Shown piece after piece: positions 1 through 63,294 of a stretch of 64,000 nt of DNA. The stretch covers positions 1,906,501 through 1,970,500 of the forward strand of contig OZ037769.1 of the NCBI GenBank assembly GCA_964035545.1, written 5' to 3'. The position numbers and the translations under genes are program-made. Source of the DNA: Bugula neritina (taxonomy: Eukaryota; Bryozoa; Gymnolaemata; Cheilostomatida; Bugulidae). Below the pieces are notes generated by a model that saw only the letters and a program-made list of their open reading frames with translations, did no database searches and had not been told where the DNA came from. Every line of letters begins with the position of its first letter. Positions within the stretch are counted from its first letter, which is position 1.

Positions 1-56
<56 letters not shown>
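1..56. repeat. (TA)n microsatellite
   Basis: Uninterrupted TA dinucleotide run at the window edge. It lies in the intron before the first visible exon of gene A and directly abuts a copy of the exon 11 end, so the true exon 11 must lie further left, outside the window. Confidence 0.95.
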
Positions 57-57
<1 letters not shown>

Positions 58-221
58 TATTCTTGGCATGGTGAGATAACTCTCTATAGTATAAACTATC
101 ATTGGCATAGAGTAAGACAAACCACTATATGAGCAAGCTATCATCTGATTTATAGCTAGCTATTGTTGGCTTTAGCCTACTCTGTTATTAATTAATTAAT
201 TATTTTATCATTATCCAAAAG
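57..221 (+). other. Gene A intron 11 with duplicated exon-end/5' splice-site copies
   Basis: Positions 57-70 repeat the last 14 bases of exon 11 as seen in genes B and C (ending TTGGCATG) followed by GTGAGA. A second, decayed copy (ATTGGCATAGAGTAAG) starts near 101. TA repeat rather than coding sequence lies upstream, so these are intronic duplicates of an exon end and not the exon itself. The GTGAGA form matches the second copy in gene B (18085-18098) better than the authentic GTAAGA donor. Confidence 0.6.
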
Positions 222-7656
<7,435 letters not shown>

Positions 7657-10547
7657 ACCTAATTGGTACTTCCTAAAACTTTTTTAATTATTTTATCTGT
7701 AAACTCTTTAATAAAGCTAAACTCAGATAATTAATTTCATTTAAATTTTTATTTTTTTAATTTTTATTATTAAATTAAACCTGAATAAATGTTAATTTTG
7801 AAAACTTGATTCAAATGATTTAGCCACTCAGGTTACTAAAATATAGAAAGAGTTGCAATCTTATTATGAGTGGGAATGAAGAATCGCTCAACCTTAATAT
7901 ATGCGAGGATGCCTAGTAAATTCTTCCTAATTAAAAGTTTATTATAGCACTCTATTATTATTAGGTGATTAATAGATGCAAAAATACAGTGACATGAATT
8001 TTAATGAATTATAGTATAGCTTATGATGTTATGTGTATATACAACTGAAGAGAATATAGTGGATTGAGCCACAAGAAAAACAAAACACAAGTTTATAATA
8101 AGCAACTTGGACCAATGTATTGCAGCCCTTTACTGTGAGGAGAAACACTTACAGCAAACACAGTGTACTTTGATCTGTAAAGATTATTGAAATTGAATAT
8201 ATCATATGCAATGCCGAATGCATCATATTCATTAGTTACAAAACAAAATAACTGGATATTGTGGTAGAACTTATTGGTGTAATATAATTATTCTGTAAAA
8301 ACATTGCTTGACTTCCAAATTAAAGGCATTCCATTAAATTTGAACATTTGCAAGCGATAACTGCTTATAAGTTAAAATGTGTTTTTAATGATTGAATTTG
8401 TCTTGCCCCGATTTGGGTGTAATTAGAAGCCTTCTATGTGGTAAATCAATATGATCGTTACAATAGCCTTTTTCAATTAAATTTTCCTAAAAAGGAACCC
8501 TCTTTGCACGTCAGCAGTTGGCGAAGTTTTAATATGATTGTAAATATCTTTTAAACTGTAAACCAAAATTAATATTTTCATGAAAGAATTTACTTCTGCA
8601 GATAATAGCAATAGGTATAAGCAAAAATTATTTTATAGCTAAAAAAATTCTCAAGGCATGCGGTAATAATTCAATCACAACGAAGTCAATGAAACATTTG
8701 TAATTGAAAGAATAAAATTTTACATGCAATGAACTATTACATATGTGATGCTAGAGGAGTTTGCTTCAGTCCATCTACTTTTCCCATATACTTATACAAT
8801 TTAGTTATGTAATGTGAAAATACTCACAATTATAGAATGTATTATTCACCATAAGCACTGCATCATATTATTCACCTGATTAAAGACTTTTGTATTAGGA
8901 GATTTTTAATAAAATGGGCTTGAATTTATTTTCAAAGTTTTCCACTAGCATAAGGGAAGACAATTCAATAGTGCTGCTGATGATTTACTTCATGAAAATC
9001 TCATTCTGATGGTCACTGTGGCTTTTCTATTGAATCATTATGGTGACTGCCATATAAACCTAAACTAGATTAATGTGCAGTATATCAAACATCCAGACGA
9101 TATAAGTAGTAAACAATTGGTTTGCCTTAATCCCTTATAGCTACTTATACAAGCCCCTACTAAAGTAGCTCACACAAGTTTTAGAGATTGCAAACAAAAA
9201 TGGGAATTTTCTAAAAAGGATTCTTCTATTCAAAATGAATTATAAATATAATAGTGAAAGTAATGTTATTGCTTAGTCAATATAAATATGTGTTATAGGA
9301 ACAGTCATGGGTATGTTGTGTGCAACCATGCATGTAGGTTGATGGGGTATTTTGGTATACAGCACAGTTGCCATGATTAATCATTTTATTAAAGTTAAAT
9401 TAATTACAGTTGTCAAAAATAACAGATTAAAAGGTCTTAAAGCTAATATCTTCTCACTCTTCACAGGTTAAGCAATCTCTCATAACTTTTACAACTTCAA
9501 GTTTTTAATACAGCTTCCCATGGAATTAGATATGTAGAACACTTTTGCACATCTCTAAATTAACCAATAATAAGCCAAATGCATAACTGTGAGGTATATA
9601 TTTAGATGATCTTCTTAACAAGCTAACGAATTGGGCTTTTCAAGACTAATATTATATACAAGTGAGTTAGTGAAGCATGAGTTATTAGAACCCAAGTAAG
9701 TGTATTTACGGATTAGTCTCATATGTGTGTAGGCCTCGTAATTTATAGGCAAACTCCAGGCATTGAAACAGCTATTCTGTTTTAAGTTTGATCTGCTACA
9801 ATGACGTCTACTCTAACATAATATGATAGGTAGAGGCTCTTTCCTCAATCTATACATTGACTGTTTAGAGTACTATACCTGATGCAGTTGTGTATTTTAC
9901 ATTCTCAGGTTTTATCAAGCTAAGCAGTTTAAATAAAGTTTGTGGTAGCTATATGGGCAGCACTGAAGAAAAAGCAAAGAAAGGAGCTTTAAAATTGAGG
10001 TCTTCCATGACAGATAATATACTAGCCTAAAGTAAACTTTCAGCCTAATTAACTCGAAGGCATGTCTAATGTGAAATACTAAACTATTCCTGAAAGCAGT
10101 CATGCATAATGTTATAGCAAAGGGTTTATTCAGAACACTAAATAGTCTCTTACACTTGTAATTGATCATTCTTAGTTTGAAGCTGTGTGAATTATGGTTT
10201 TCATCTATCAACTTTGTATGCTTGGCTACTTTGATAGTTGAAAATAGTATCAGTAAGTTTAGAGGCAAGCTACGTCTTCTTCCCAATTCTTTGAATTTAT
10301 AAGCTTTATTCTTATTTACATCAGAGTTGTAAGCTGATATGCATCCTTCTATATCATTCATTTAGAATAAGTAAATGTAGTTTGATGTGTAGAGTAGGTG
10401 AATTGAGAAAATTGGTATTTAGTACATATTATATACTTTTAGTTAGATGAGGAATCTGATCATGTACTAGCTAATAATTACTTAGTCTAATTTTGTCTGC
10501 CATTGTTGATAATTTACTTTAGTATGAGTTTACCTTTGGTTTGAGAG
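7657..10547. other. Intergenic region A-B; 3' part is homologous to the gene D upstream region
   Basis: No convincing gene. The minus-strand open frame at 9915-10361 has no recognisable motif and overlaps DNA that is also present upstream of gene D. Blocks near 9300-9420, 9865-9945 and 10080-10170 align collinearly with about 56360-56490, 57280-57360 and 57480-57950. The first (7.7-9.2 kb) part shows only AT-rich unique sequence. Confidence 0.6.
7710..7715 (+). terminator. Candidate polyadenylation signal of gene A
   Basis: AATAAA 54 bases after the gene A stop codon, followed by a T-rich stretch. It is the first canonical hexamer downstream. No transcript evidence. Confidence 0.5.
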
Positions 10548-28205
<17,658 letters not shown>

Positions 28206-29848
28206 TGCTAATGGCTTATGGCTTAAAGAGTGTGAACCAATCACTGTTGACAATGTCTCAGTTTATTCTACTCTTAAATTACACTCTCGACGTATGACAG
28301 CTTTAATGTTATATATTGAAACATTGTGCAAGTGTGTGTAATGTGCAACTGAAAACTGAGTAATGTTTGAAACTCTGTGCTATAATGTATTCAGTACAAT
28401 AATAATTATTATAAGGGTAATTAAGTTCCAGAATTTTTAGTGGCTCAAGTTTAGATAATTATCATGATCTACTAAATTAATTGTAGATTTGTTTCCGGAA
28501 TAAAAACACTTTTACATATTTAGTTTTTATAGCTACTAATCATGCAAAAATACAGTTCATTGCTATTTGCTTGTATACACTGCTTGCACAATTAGGTTGT
28601 TCTATGCATTGAACTTTAACCCCCATAATAAGGGTTATAGTTTCAGTTCAGTGGTTCTATGCATTTGAATTGACAGAAACTTTACTCCCAAAATGAATAC
28701 ATCATATATGGAGCTTAGTGCATGCTATCTTTTTTTTCTAGTTTGCTTTGTTATTGGTTTTAATGCGATTCATACATAAACAGTACTTTGGGCATAAGGG
28801 CTTATGAAGGCCAATCATAACGTACACAATAAATACGATTTAGCATCTGTTGCTGCTGCTGTACTGTTTTTATAAAATTTAAGTAGCTATATGCACCTGT
28901 TGCAGTTTAATTTTACAAGTAATTGATTAAAATATAATATAAACAAGTTTCTAGTAACACAGCAGAAGTTTTGGCGTTTGTTTTCTCTTTAACACAAAGA
29001 AAACCAATAAAAAATAGTCCATTATATGCTTGATAAATTATTCAATATATATGACAATCAAATTTAGTTCTTTCTCAAACCTCTTTTAGAATTTTAGTGT
29101 TTGCTTGCATGATGAATTTTATCTCATCAATGTTGTGTAGTAAAAACATAATTTAGTAAGTTGCAAAAACTAAATTATAGACTGATAAAATGTTAATTGA
29201 TAAATCAATATTGACTGGAGCTTTTAATCAAAGTTGAACTAAACTATGATTTGAAAGAAATTTTCTAAACTTCTATTTGTATTAAATATATCTACAAATT
29301 GCTTAAAGTCACTGGCCCATGTTAGAGATAGATAATATGATCTATGCAAATGCAATGTTTATGAGCTCAAACCTATAGTATGTATATAGGTGTATGTGGC
29401 CAACCAATGTTCAACTGGGCACTTGTGCATTCATGCACAACATGATGTATGATGGGCGCAGACTAGGTATATAATAAAGCAATTAATTATGTTTGGACTT
29501 GCGTGAGAAGTAGATGAACATGCTGTCACTCTCTGAGTCTGGGTCTTATCATCAACAGTATTTACATTGGAAGTTCAACTCCGTCATCAACATTTGAGTG
29601 GTAAGTTAAGTTTTCTAGCAAGACAACGCTTATAGTTATTAACAAATAATTTAATTTAGACATTCAAAATGTATTTGTTCTTGTATATTATAATTTCTGA
29701 AGTTGCAGCTATATTTAAACTCCAAATTAGTAGCTAAGTGTGTAAAGCTTAATTAGGGAGTTGAAATAGTTCTAGCATAGCTTAATGAATAGTTGAACAG
29801 AGTATGGTAATATTCTTAGGTAGAAAATTGTCCAGCTACCCAAGAAAC
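28206..29848. other. Intergenic region B-C
   Basis: No gene recognised. A candidate poly(A) signal AATAAA for gene B lies at 28499-28504, about 295 bases past the stop. The upstream flank of gene C is not similar to those of B and D. A GTAAGT-type donor near 29602 and an acceptor-like TTCTTAG at 29813-29819, just before the start codon, could delimit a 5' UTR intron (weak). Confidence 0.5.
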
Positions 29849-55357
<25,509 letters not shown>

Positions 55358-58323
55358 TGGTTGAAAGAGTGTTAATCAACGTCACCAAAGCTGTTGCCAC
55401 TGTTTTAGTTTATTTCATTCTTAAATGCACTATATCGACACATGCTGCCCAGGTGTGCATGCATGTGTGCTATTTATAGACACGGAGTAATGTTTTGAAT
55501 GCTTCTTCATATATTCAGTACCTCTTTAATATACAGGTGTATGTTACTCCAGACTAATTTGCGGCTGGAATTTTGTTAAAATAACTTAACTTTAAAAAAA
55601 GTAAATTTTCCTAAAATCTATAAACTTATGTTGATACATATCTGTATTTGTACGTATAATTGTCAACAAATGATGCAAAACATATTTCACTGTTTAGGAC
55701 CCGGTTTCTCTGTGAATACAATTATAACAGTGCATAGCTTCCAGCCAAAAATTAACTCATTTGTAACAATTTGCCTCATTAAATTCAAAGAAATGTTTTC
55801 TTTATCCACAAGCTGTAAAAAAGTTATTACATTCATCTTGTCACGTATGTTTTAATATTATAAACATATACAGGTAGCTGAGAATCTATGGAATTTAATA
55901 ATTGGTGTTAATCGAAATGTACAGTACACAAAGCTTTCTTAAAATTAAAGTTCCAATATGACATCAATGCAAAACTGTTGCTCCAATATGCCGTCATTGT
56001 GTAGCTTCTTAAGTAATGGCTAGAGAAAGTATATTATAATTTTTCGTAGTGATACTAAGTCACTAAAGCGCCTTAGGTTTATATGCATTTAGTGTTAGCT
56101 TACTTTTCCTCTACTGTGGGACCAGAGAGCTTTGAAATTTCTACTTCAACTTTTGGTCTATAGTGATATTCCTTCATAGGTTTCTGCTGTTTTCTGTGTT
56201 ATGATGATTATTCTGCTGGAAATATCTGAAGACAAAATTTTTGATCAACCATTATTTTTACCAGCTTGTTGAATAAAACCAAAGTTATTTAAAACAAATG
56301 AAAACTTCAATAAAAAAGTGATGTTATTGGTTAATCGATGTATAGCGATGTACCTATTCGAAGACATGCATGGTGTGTTGTGTGCAGCCATGCATGCAAG
56401 CTGATATGGTGATATTTTGGTACGTATGCACAGCAGTTATTACCCAAAAGGTCATTTTATTACAGATAAATTAATTGCACAGCTGTCAACTGAATTTTTG
56501 TTTGCTTGAAAGCTGAGCTAGTATTTTCAGTCAATTGTAAGTAGTTGAACTAATCTCAGTGAGTTGCAGGTAAGCCAATACCTTTCACAACTTTGACTAA
56601 AGTCTTTGCAGAGTTGCATCATTTAACTTTCAACACCCACACTCAAGCGCTTGGTTTACTATAGCTCTGTAAGCTTGTGTCTCAGAAATGACCAGTACCA
56701 GCATGCTTATAGGTAACCAACCAATATTGATGTTTTAAGAGATACTCAAAGATTAGTTAATAAAATCTGTAGTAATGTTTATTATTGATTAATTATAGAC
56801 ATTTAATTATCATTTATCTATACACCCATATCTGTTTGCTTCTAACAACACTATTTAAGTTTATCAAGTATCTCTTAGTTGCATCTATTATTGATTTGGC
56901 AAAATGCAGAAACAAGGTCAGTTAAACTTTTGAAATACAAAGCCTTTTATGCTTTTGGAGATTGGCCAATCTTGAACCAAACATCTAATTGAGAGTTGTC
57001 AACCAACCCATTAATGACATGCTAACATATAATATTATGCTTTTTGAAACTATTTTATGCAAGTGAATTGATAAAGTAAGGCTTGTTTGGTAAAGCATAA
57101 GCAAGTTTTCTTCAGTGTTTAATTTCATACAATATAGCTGCGCAGTTTTCAGGCTAGCCATTAGCCAGCCACATGGCTGTTTTGTTAGTGCTTAAGGCAA
57201 AACTTTAGTTTGCTACAAGAGAGCTTGGTTTGCAATATTATAGCTTGCAAATCATCCCCAATCTCCACATTGGCTATTTAGGGTACTATAAATGAGCAGT
57301 GCTTACTGCATACTCAAGGTTGACTAAGCTAAACCTGTATTAAATTTGTACTATAGTCTGCTACTCATGAGAAGTACTAGGGCAAGACATAGGTTTAGGA
57401 ATTGAGGTCATTCACTATAGATATAAACATGACAACTTAATATAGTTGAAGGTAAATTTATAGCTTTGGTAACTTCACTGCATTGTTAATGTGAAATAAC
57501 TGTATAATAGTAAGGTAATATATTGCAGGAGCATTCATGCATATGGTTGTGGTTTTAGTGGAAGCATAGCATATTATATTACTTGCTATTATGATCATCT
57601 TCTACCTGAGGCAGTTTGTTATACATTATTATAGCCCAAAACTTTTTCTTCAATATATTCATTGACCAGCATTAGACTACCGTCTTACATTTGTCATTTC
57701 CTTTAGCCGATCAGTATAAATAAAGTTTATATAGTAAGTTGAACAAACGGGTTGTACTAAGGATAAGCAAAGACATGTCCTTTAAAAATTCAGGCTCTTC
57801 AAGATAGATAATATACAAGCTAAGTCAATAGTGCACAGCCTGGAAGATCTCTAAACTATTATTGTAAGCAGTCATGCATGTAGTGATGGCTTTAGCCAAA
57901 GTATTTCATAATAGTTTACAGTTTGTAATTGATCATTCTTAGTTTAAGGCAGTACAATTAGCTATGCTAGGGTCCGTCACTTGTAAACTTTGTATACTTG
58001 TATCAGTCAACAGTGTCTAGTCACATCAATAGGTCATAGTAGTCACTGAAAGTTTACAGGTAAGTCACCCCTTTATAACAACTACAAAGTGTTGAATATA
58101 TATTATAAGCCTTGCTTTTTAACATCAACATTGTAAGGTGATATGCTTCCTTGTAACCAGTTCATCTACATTAAGTAAAAACATACTTCTTTCTAGAATA
58201 TGTTAATTAGGTATATTGGTACAATAATCTGACAATGTGATAGTTGGTAATAATTTACAGCAAACTGTGGCATCTTTGCTCTTAATATTTTGATTTAGAA
58301 TGACTTTAATTTTAGTTTGAGAC
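55358..58323. other. Intergenic region C-D; 3' two thirds homologous to the gene B upstream region
   Basis: No convincing gene. The first bases after the gene C stop resemble the gene B 3' flank (AAAGAGTGT, AGTTTATT blocks). From about 56.3 kb it aligns with the gene B upstream DNA, with D-specific insertions. A possible poly(A) signal AATAAA is at 56272-56277, far from the stop; a nearer variant signal was not identified. Confidence 0.55.
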
Positions 58324-61300
58324 ATGGATAGGACGTCCCACAGCGGCAATGCCAGAAGTGATAAAGACACTGACTATGAAGGTTGGAAGCATCTCATACC
58401 ATGCAGAAAGACACCAAAGTAAGTCGTGTCTGTGCCATAAACTGATAATTATACTAGTGTCAGCAAATCAGATTGTCAAACTGGCAATCGACCAATTGCA
58501 AGAGAACATCTGCTGTCTAAAATAGTTTTTTCAAACGAGAAGAACTGTTGAAAAATTAGAAATAATTAAAGCTTTTGTGAACAGTTTTAAATTATATTTG
58601 AAGTTATAACAGGCAAAATATACTGATCACTGGAACAAACCTGGATGAATTACTGCCAGAACACAATACTTATAATATAGTTAAGGCCAGTGCTGGTATT
58701 ATATAACCAAGTTTTAAATAGCTAGTATTAGGTAGTTTGGTGTCCTGCTGGTACATTGTACAACTAGCTAATATAATTTATGTGGATATTGATAGCTAAT
58801 TTTTGTTTCAAATGAATGTGTTAGGCAGCATTCCTTTCTACCTACAGTTTTACATACCTACTTGGCAGTCTTCAAGTGTGATTTAATTACTATAAACAGG
58901 AAGCGATGATACACGTGTTTCCTCTTGTATTTTAGAAATGCTAAGACATTGCCCTTGTTGTCAGCTGGTCCTCTGAGTTACATAACATTACACTGGATGA
59001 CAGAACTGATGTTTAGAGCATATAGGAGAGGAATTACTGTAGATGATCTCTATGATACACCTTGGAAAGATTCATCAGAGTATAACTGTATACTGTAAGT
59101 TAATTGAAACATAAAATAATTGGAAACAGTATGCATGAAGTTTTAACATGCTGAGACATTTTTATCTGCTTTCTCACTATTGTATAAGCAAATAGCTTTG
59201 TGATGAAAAGCATAGTGCTAAAAATTTAGAGAAACATTGTAAGAGCTAAAAGGCATTGCCAGCAACATTATATTATTAACAGTTTGTCTCGATGTAACTT
59301 TCAGTCCGAATAGCAAAGTAAATTTGAAACCAGTGTCTAATTCAAATTAATTGAGTTCGATCTTTGAAACTGATTGAGATAGACAAATTAAAATATACAT
59401 AAGAGAAAACTTAATTATGTGTTAAATTCTATAAAAAATAATTCAAGCAACTAGTGACAAAGATATTTTTTTTGAAAAAATAATAAACTTATTAGTAATT
59501 TTAAACTATAGAAATTGGTGTGATAATATGATATAATGTTGAATTCATTAAGTTATGTGACCCAGAATTGAAAAAATATTTTCAATGGCTGCAGGTTTTA
59601 ATAAAGGGTTTTGAATTTAGTGCAAGTGAATACCAAACATTATGTGCATAACAATGAGCATTTCTATCTGTTTGGTGTGGCATTTTTAGCCTTATTGAAC
59701 TCATTTGTAGCTGCGTGTTTAAAATATTTTTTTAAAAAGGAATATGAGTTAGATATGACAATTTATATTTAGTTTTAGCTGCTGACAACATCCAAGTACT
59801 ATTATTACACCCAGAGCTATCAACATATGTTGAAATTGGCAAACTTAAAACAAAACTTTGCTATTTGATTATATAGAGTTCAAACTTGAATTATATAAGC
59901 GTGGGACCACATTAATCATCACTAATGATCGCACCAAAAAACAAGCTTTGGATTAAATTCTTTAGATCCTGTTTCAGTTTATTTATGATTTTTTTCAAAG
60001 ATTAGTTTTTTAAATGAATCTTGAACACAGCTACCTCTAATAACTCTTGTAGAAGTACGAGGGTTCTGTTAGTTTGCTGCTTAGATGAAATCAGTATATA
60101 TATGCACTTTTTATAAATTTTGCTTCAACAGTGACAAGTTGATATCCCCTTTCCGAATTACTAATAATTTTTGTCTGTTATTTGAAGGCTATAAAATTGT
60201 TTTTTATCAATTAGTATGTGACTGGCATAAGACATATAATTTATTATCAAACAAGTATTAAATGTTAATAGCTATTCAAGATATGGGAATATTCATGTTC
60301 ATGTGTTTGAAGCAGTATTTCCTCAAACTATCTATTGGAAATGAGCCATTAGCTAAAAAAAATAGGTAAAAATTCATTTCATACTAGAATAATTTCAACC
60401 AACTTAATAAAAAAATATTAATATTGAGTAGAAAGGCAAATTTTTAAATAGAGAGGTGACTCCAATTTTAACATTTTTGGTTCTCAAGGTTTGGAAAACA
60501 GTTCTGTAGGTCGGAATAAACTAAAAATTGGCGTGACTTATCAGGACACCATGGAGTATCTATACATGCTGAAAACATGCTGTTACAACACAAAGTGGCA
60601 GCTTAGAGAACATCAAGCACACCCTAAAAAGCAACCCGTTATGCCATAGGCTCCTATCAATTTTTAGTCACACATATTTTTAGTGATCGCTTCACAGGTT
60701 TAAAATATTACCAGAAAATATTTTGAATATTGAACATATGAATTACTTAAATAATTTCATATTTAAAACTTCATGATGCTTTTTTAAAAATTGGCAGAAG
60801 CCTGTATATCCACCCCTTTTAAGCAAGAACCCCCTTAGATAAAAAAATTCACTCACAGATTTGAGTTATAAGTGGAATGCTGGCTTTGCAGTAATATATA
60901 GCAACAAAGGTTAGTATATTAATGTGCTCTGCCCACCCACTTTTGCATGTTGGCACAGATGGTATTCAACATTTTGGGCTAGTAATTGCTTTTAACCACT
61001 TTTATGTAGTTTACTTGGGAACGCCAGGAATATTAAATTTTAGGTCAATGTATTCTGTCAAGCATGAGATGGAAACATGGAGATATGTGGCTACAATTGC
61101 TAATAAGCACGACAGTACAAAAATATGTCACAAAGAACTTGTACTCCAAATGGGTTTCTTCATCAAATATTATTTTCAAACAGGTTTGAAAAGTTGTGGA
61201 AAGAGGAAGTTGAGAGAAAAGGTTTAAAAGGAGCCTCTGTATTATTTACTGTGATAAGAATGATTAGAAAAAGACTCATGGTTGGAGCTCTATTTGGTGC

Positions 61301-63294
61301 ACTACTCAGCACTGCTATTTTCTTTAGATCTGTGAGTATCTATTAGAAATAATTTGATGAAAAATATTGTGGAAACTATCTGCAGTCATGTAAACATTTG
61401 CAGTATATACGTAGCTGATAAACATATTTCTAAATTATCAAAATGAGTTTATTCAAGTCAGAAACATTTCCAAAAGAAATTAAAGTTTCTGCAGTAAAAT
61501 TAATTTTATATTAAATATTGAGATTTCTAGGGCTTTCAAGTAATGTTTTAGCAAATTGTTTCAAGGAGAAAATAGAACTAAAAAGAAATTTGTATCTAAT
61601 TAACAATAGAGAGGGAATTTAATTGCATTTTGTTAAACTGAATCTATTGCTATATAGGTCAACTGAAAACTATTTCTAAGCTTTTATATTATCACTTGAA
61701 CATTCAGCCACAAACATATTCAAATGTAGAGAAAATCTGAAGCTCAAATATTTTGTTATAATTATTAGAGATTTACTAGATATCACACAAATCTAAATCT
61801 AACATATTATTCTAATTTAAGTTTTTTTCATTCAGCCAGTTTAACAAGCTTCTATAACTGCTTAAAAAATGATAAAAGGCCGAGATGGCATTTCACTCTA
61901 TATTATGTAAAATACTGCATTCTCGTAATTATTATCAGAAAAATTTATTTTAAGAACCGACTAGGGAAGTAATAAAGAAACCTAAATATTAAAAACCATT
62001 TTCGCTATTGATGACTAATAAAGTTTCAAATAAGGAAAAGAAAGTTCAGTATGTAAATATTTTTGTGTTTTAGTCGTACATCCTACAGAAGTTGTTGACT
62101 ACAATAGAGACATCAGACACTACTAGTTATGAATACCAAGCTCTTCTCTTTTCTCTGATTATATTTTGCTCTGTGATGAAAACTCTTTGCTACTCTGGGC
62201 TATGTGCAACTTCTAGTGTAGCAGGTTTTTGAATATTTATGTCAATTATTGAGAATTCCTTGTCAACACAGTTTCAACTAACATTGACACTAATGTGAAT
62301 TATTGTATCATTTATATTACATCAAGAGTTATCTTTCTTTATTTAACATCTATATTTGGTGATGGATATATTTTGCTTATTTGTAATAACGTTACTTAAC
62401 TACTAAAAATTATTATTCGAATCGTTGATGCATCTTGGACTTGTATTGTGATGAACTAAATTACTATTTTTATAGCAACTTTATAAAATGCAAGGTATAT
62501 CTGCTGTTTAATAAAAGGCGAACTTAAAAAGCTAATCTTAAAAATTAATTTTAGTTTTAAATTTAAGAGTTATTACTCCACTTTTTGCGTTTTTTTTAAT
62601 TAATCTTTGCTACTAAATTGATTTTCTTTTGTAAATTTTAGGAATCAGAGCAAGATCAGGGGTGTTGTCTTTTCTGTTCCAGAAGATTCTGAGAAGTCAC
62701 CATCACTCAGTTTCTACTGGAGAAGTTAGTATACTATGAGTGCTTAGCCTCAGTAATTTTCAGATCTGTTTCATGAAATAGTGGGTGTCATATGGGTAGT
62801 TCAAACTTCTTGTCATTAGCAACTGAGCCCCAAGCCTATACAATAATTTTGCTGTCATATATCTCCATTATTAAGGAATTATAATTATTTTTTCTAATCC
62901 AATTTACTTTTATACTCAATGCAACAAACTTTTACTGCTGGGTAATACATGTAATATTTACAGACTTTTAGATATTTAGCGATAGTCTTTAATGACGTGC
63001 ACTCGAAAATAGATATTTCTAGAACAATTACTATCTTGTCATTTTTCTCAATGTGTGTTTGACAGTTGGAAAATGGTGTCACGGGTATCTCTAAGGATAT
63101 TAACAGCAACATATATTTTGTAGCTGATCAACCTGTGTGCCAGTGATGGACAGAGAATATATGATGCTATAATTTTTGCTCCAATGATATTTAACACAGT
63201 GCTAATAATAGTAGTGGCTGTTTATTCTACCTATCTACTAGGTCACTGGGGTCTGATCGGATTTGTCGTAGTATTTGGATATATTCCCTTTAAG
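58324..63294 (+). CDS. ABCC5-like: Gene D: ABCC5-like ABC transporter, 5' part (exons 1-6)
   Basis: Exons: 58324-58418, 58936-59094, 61184-61331, 62074-62224, 62642-62724, 63124-63294. Lengths and phases equal those of gene B exon by exon. Start MDRTSH is chosen because it aligns with the start of gene B and follows an acceptor-like TTTTAG by 8 bases. The visible part encodes the cytoplasmic N-terminus (ending GWKHLIPCRK), the SAGPLSYITLHWMTELM segment leading into TMD1, and the first membrane segments. No stop or frameshift interrupts it. The NBDs lie beyond the right edge, so function cannot be judged here. The gene is a mosaic: exon 1 and exon 6 are closest to gene B, exons 3-4 to gene C. 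Confidence 0.92.
59095..61183 (+). other. Gene D intron 2
   Basis: 2.1 kb of AT-rich sequence without the donor minisatellite seen in B and C. The last 250 bases contain the counterpart of the left inverted-repeat arm of gene C (about 60981-61075). Nothing else recognised. Confidence 0.6.

Noticed and set aside
57-70. Authentic exon 11 end of gene A
   Set aside because: Only 14 bases match before a pure TA repeat, so the rest of the exon is absent; it is best read as an intronic duplicate.
9915-10361. 148-residue minus-strand open frame as a gene
   Set aside because: No recognisable domain, biased by AT-rich composition, and the homologous DNA upstream of gene D does not preserve it as far as I can see.
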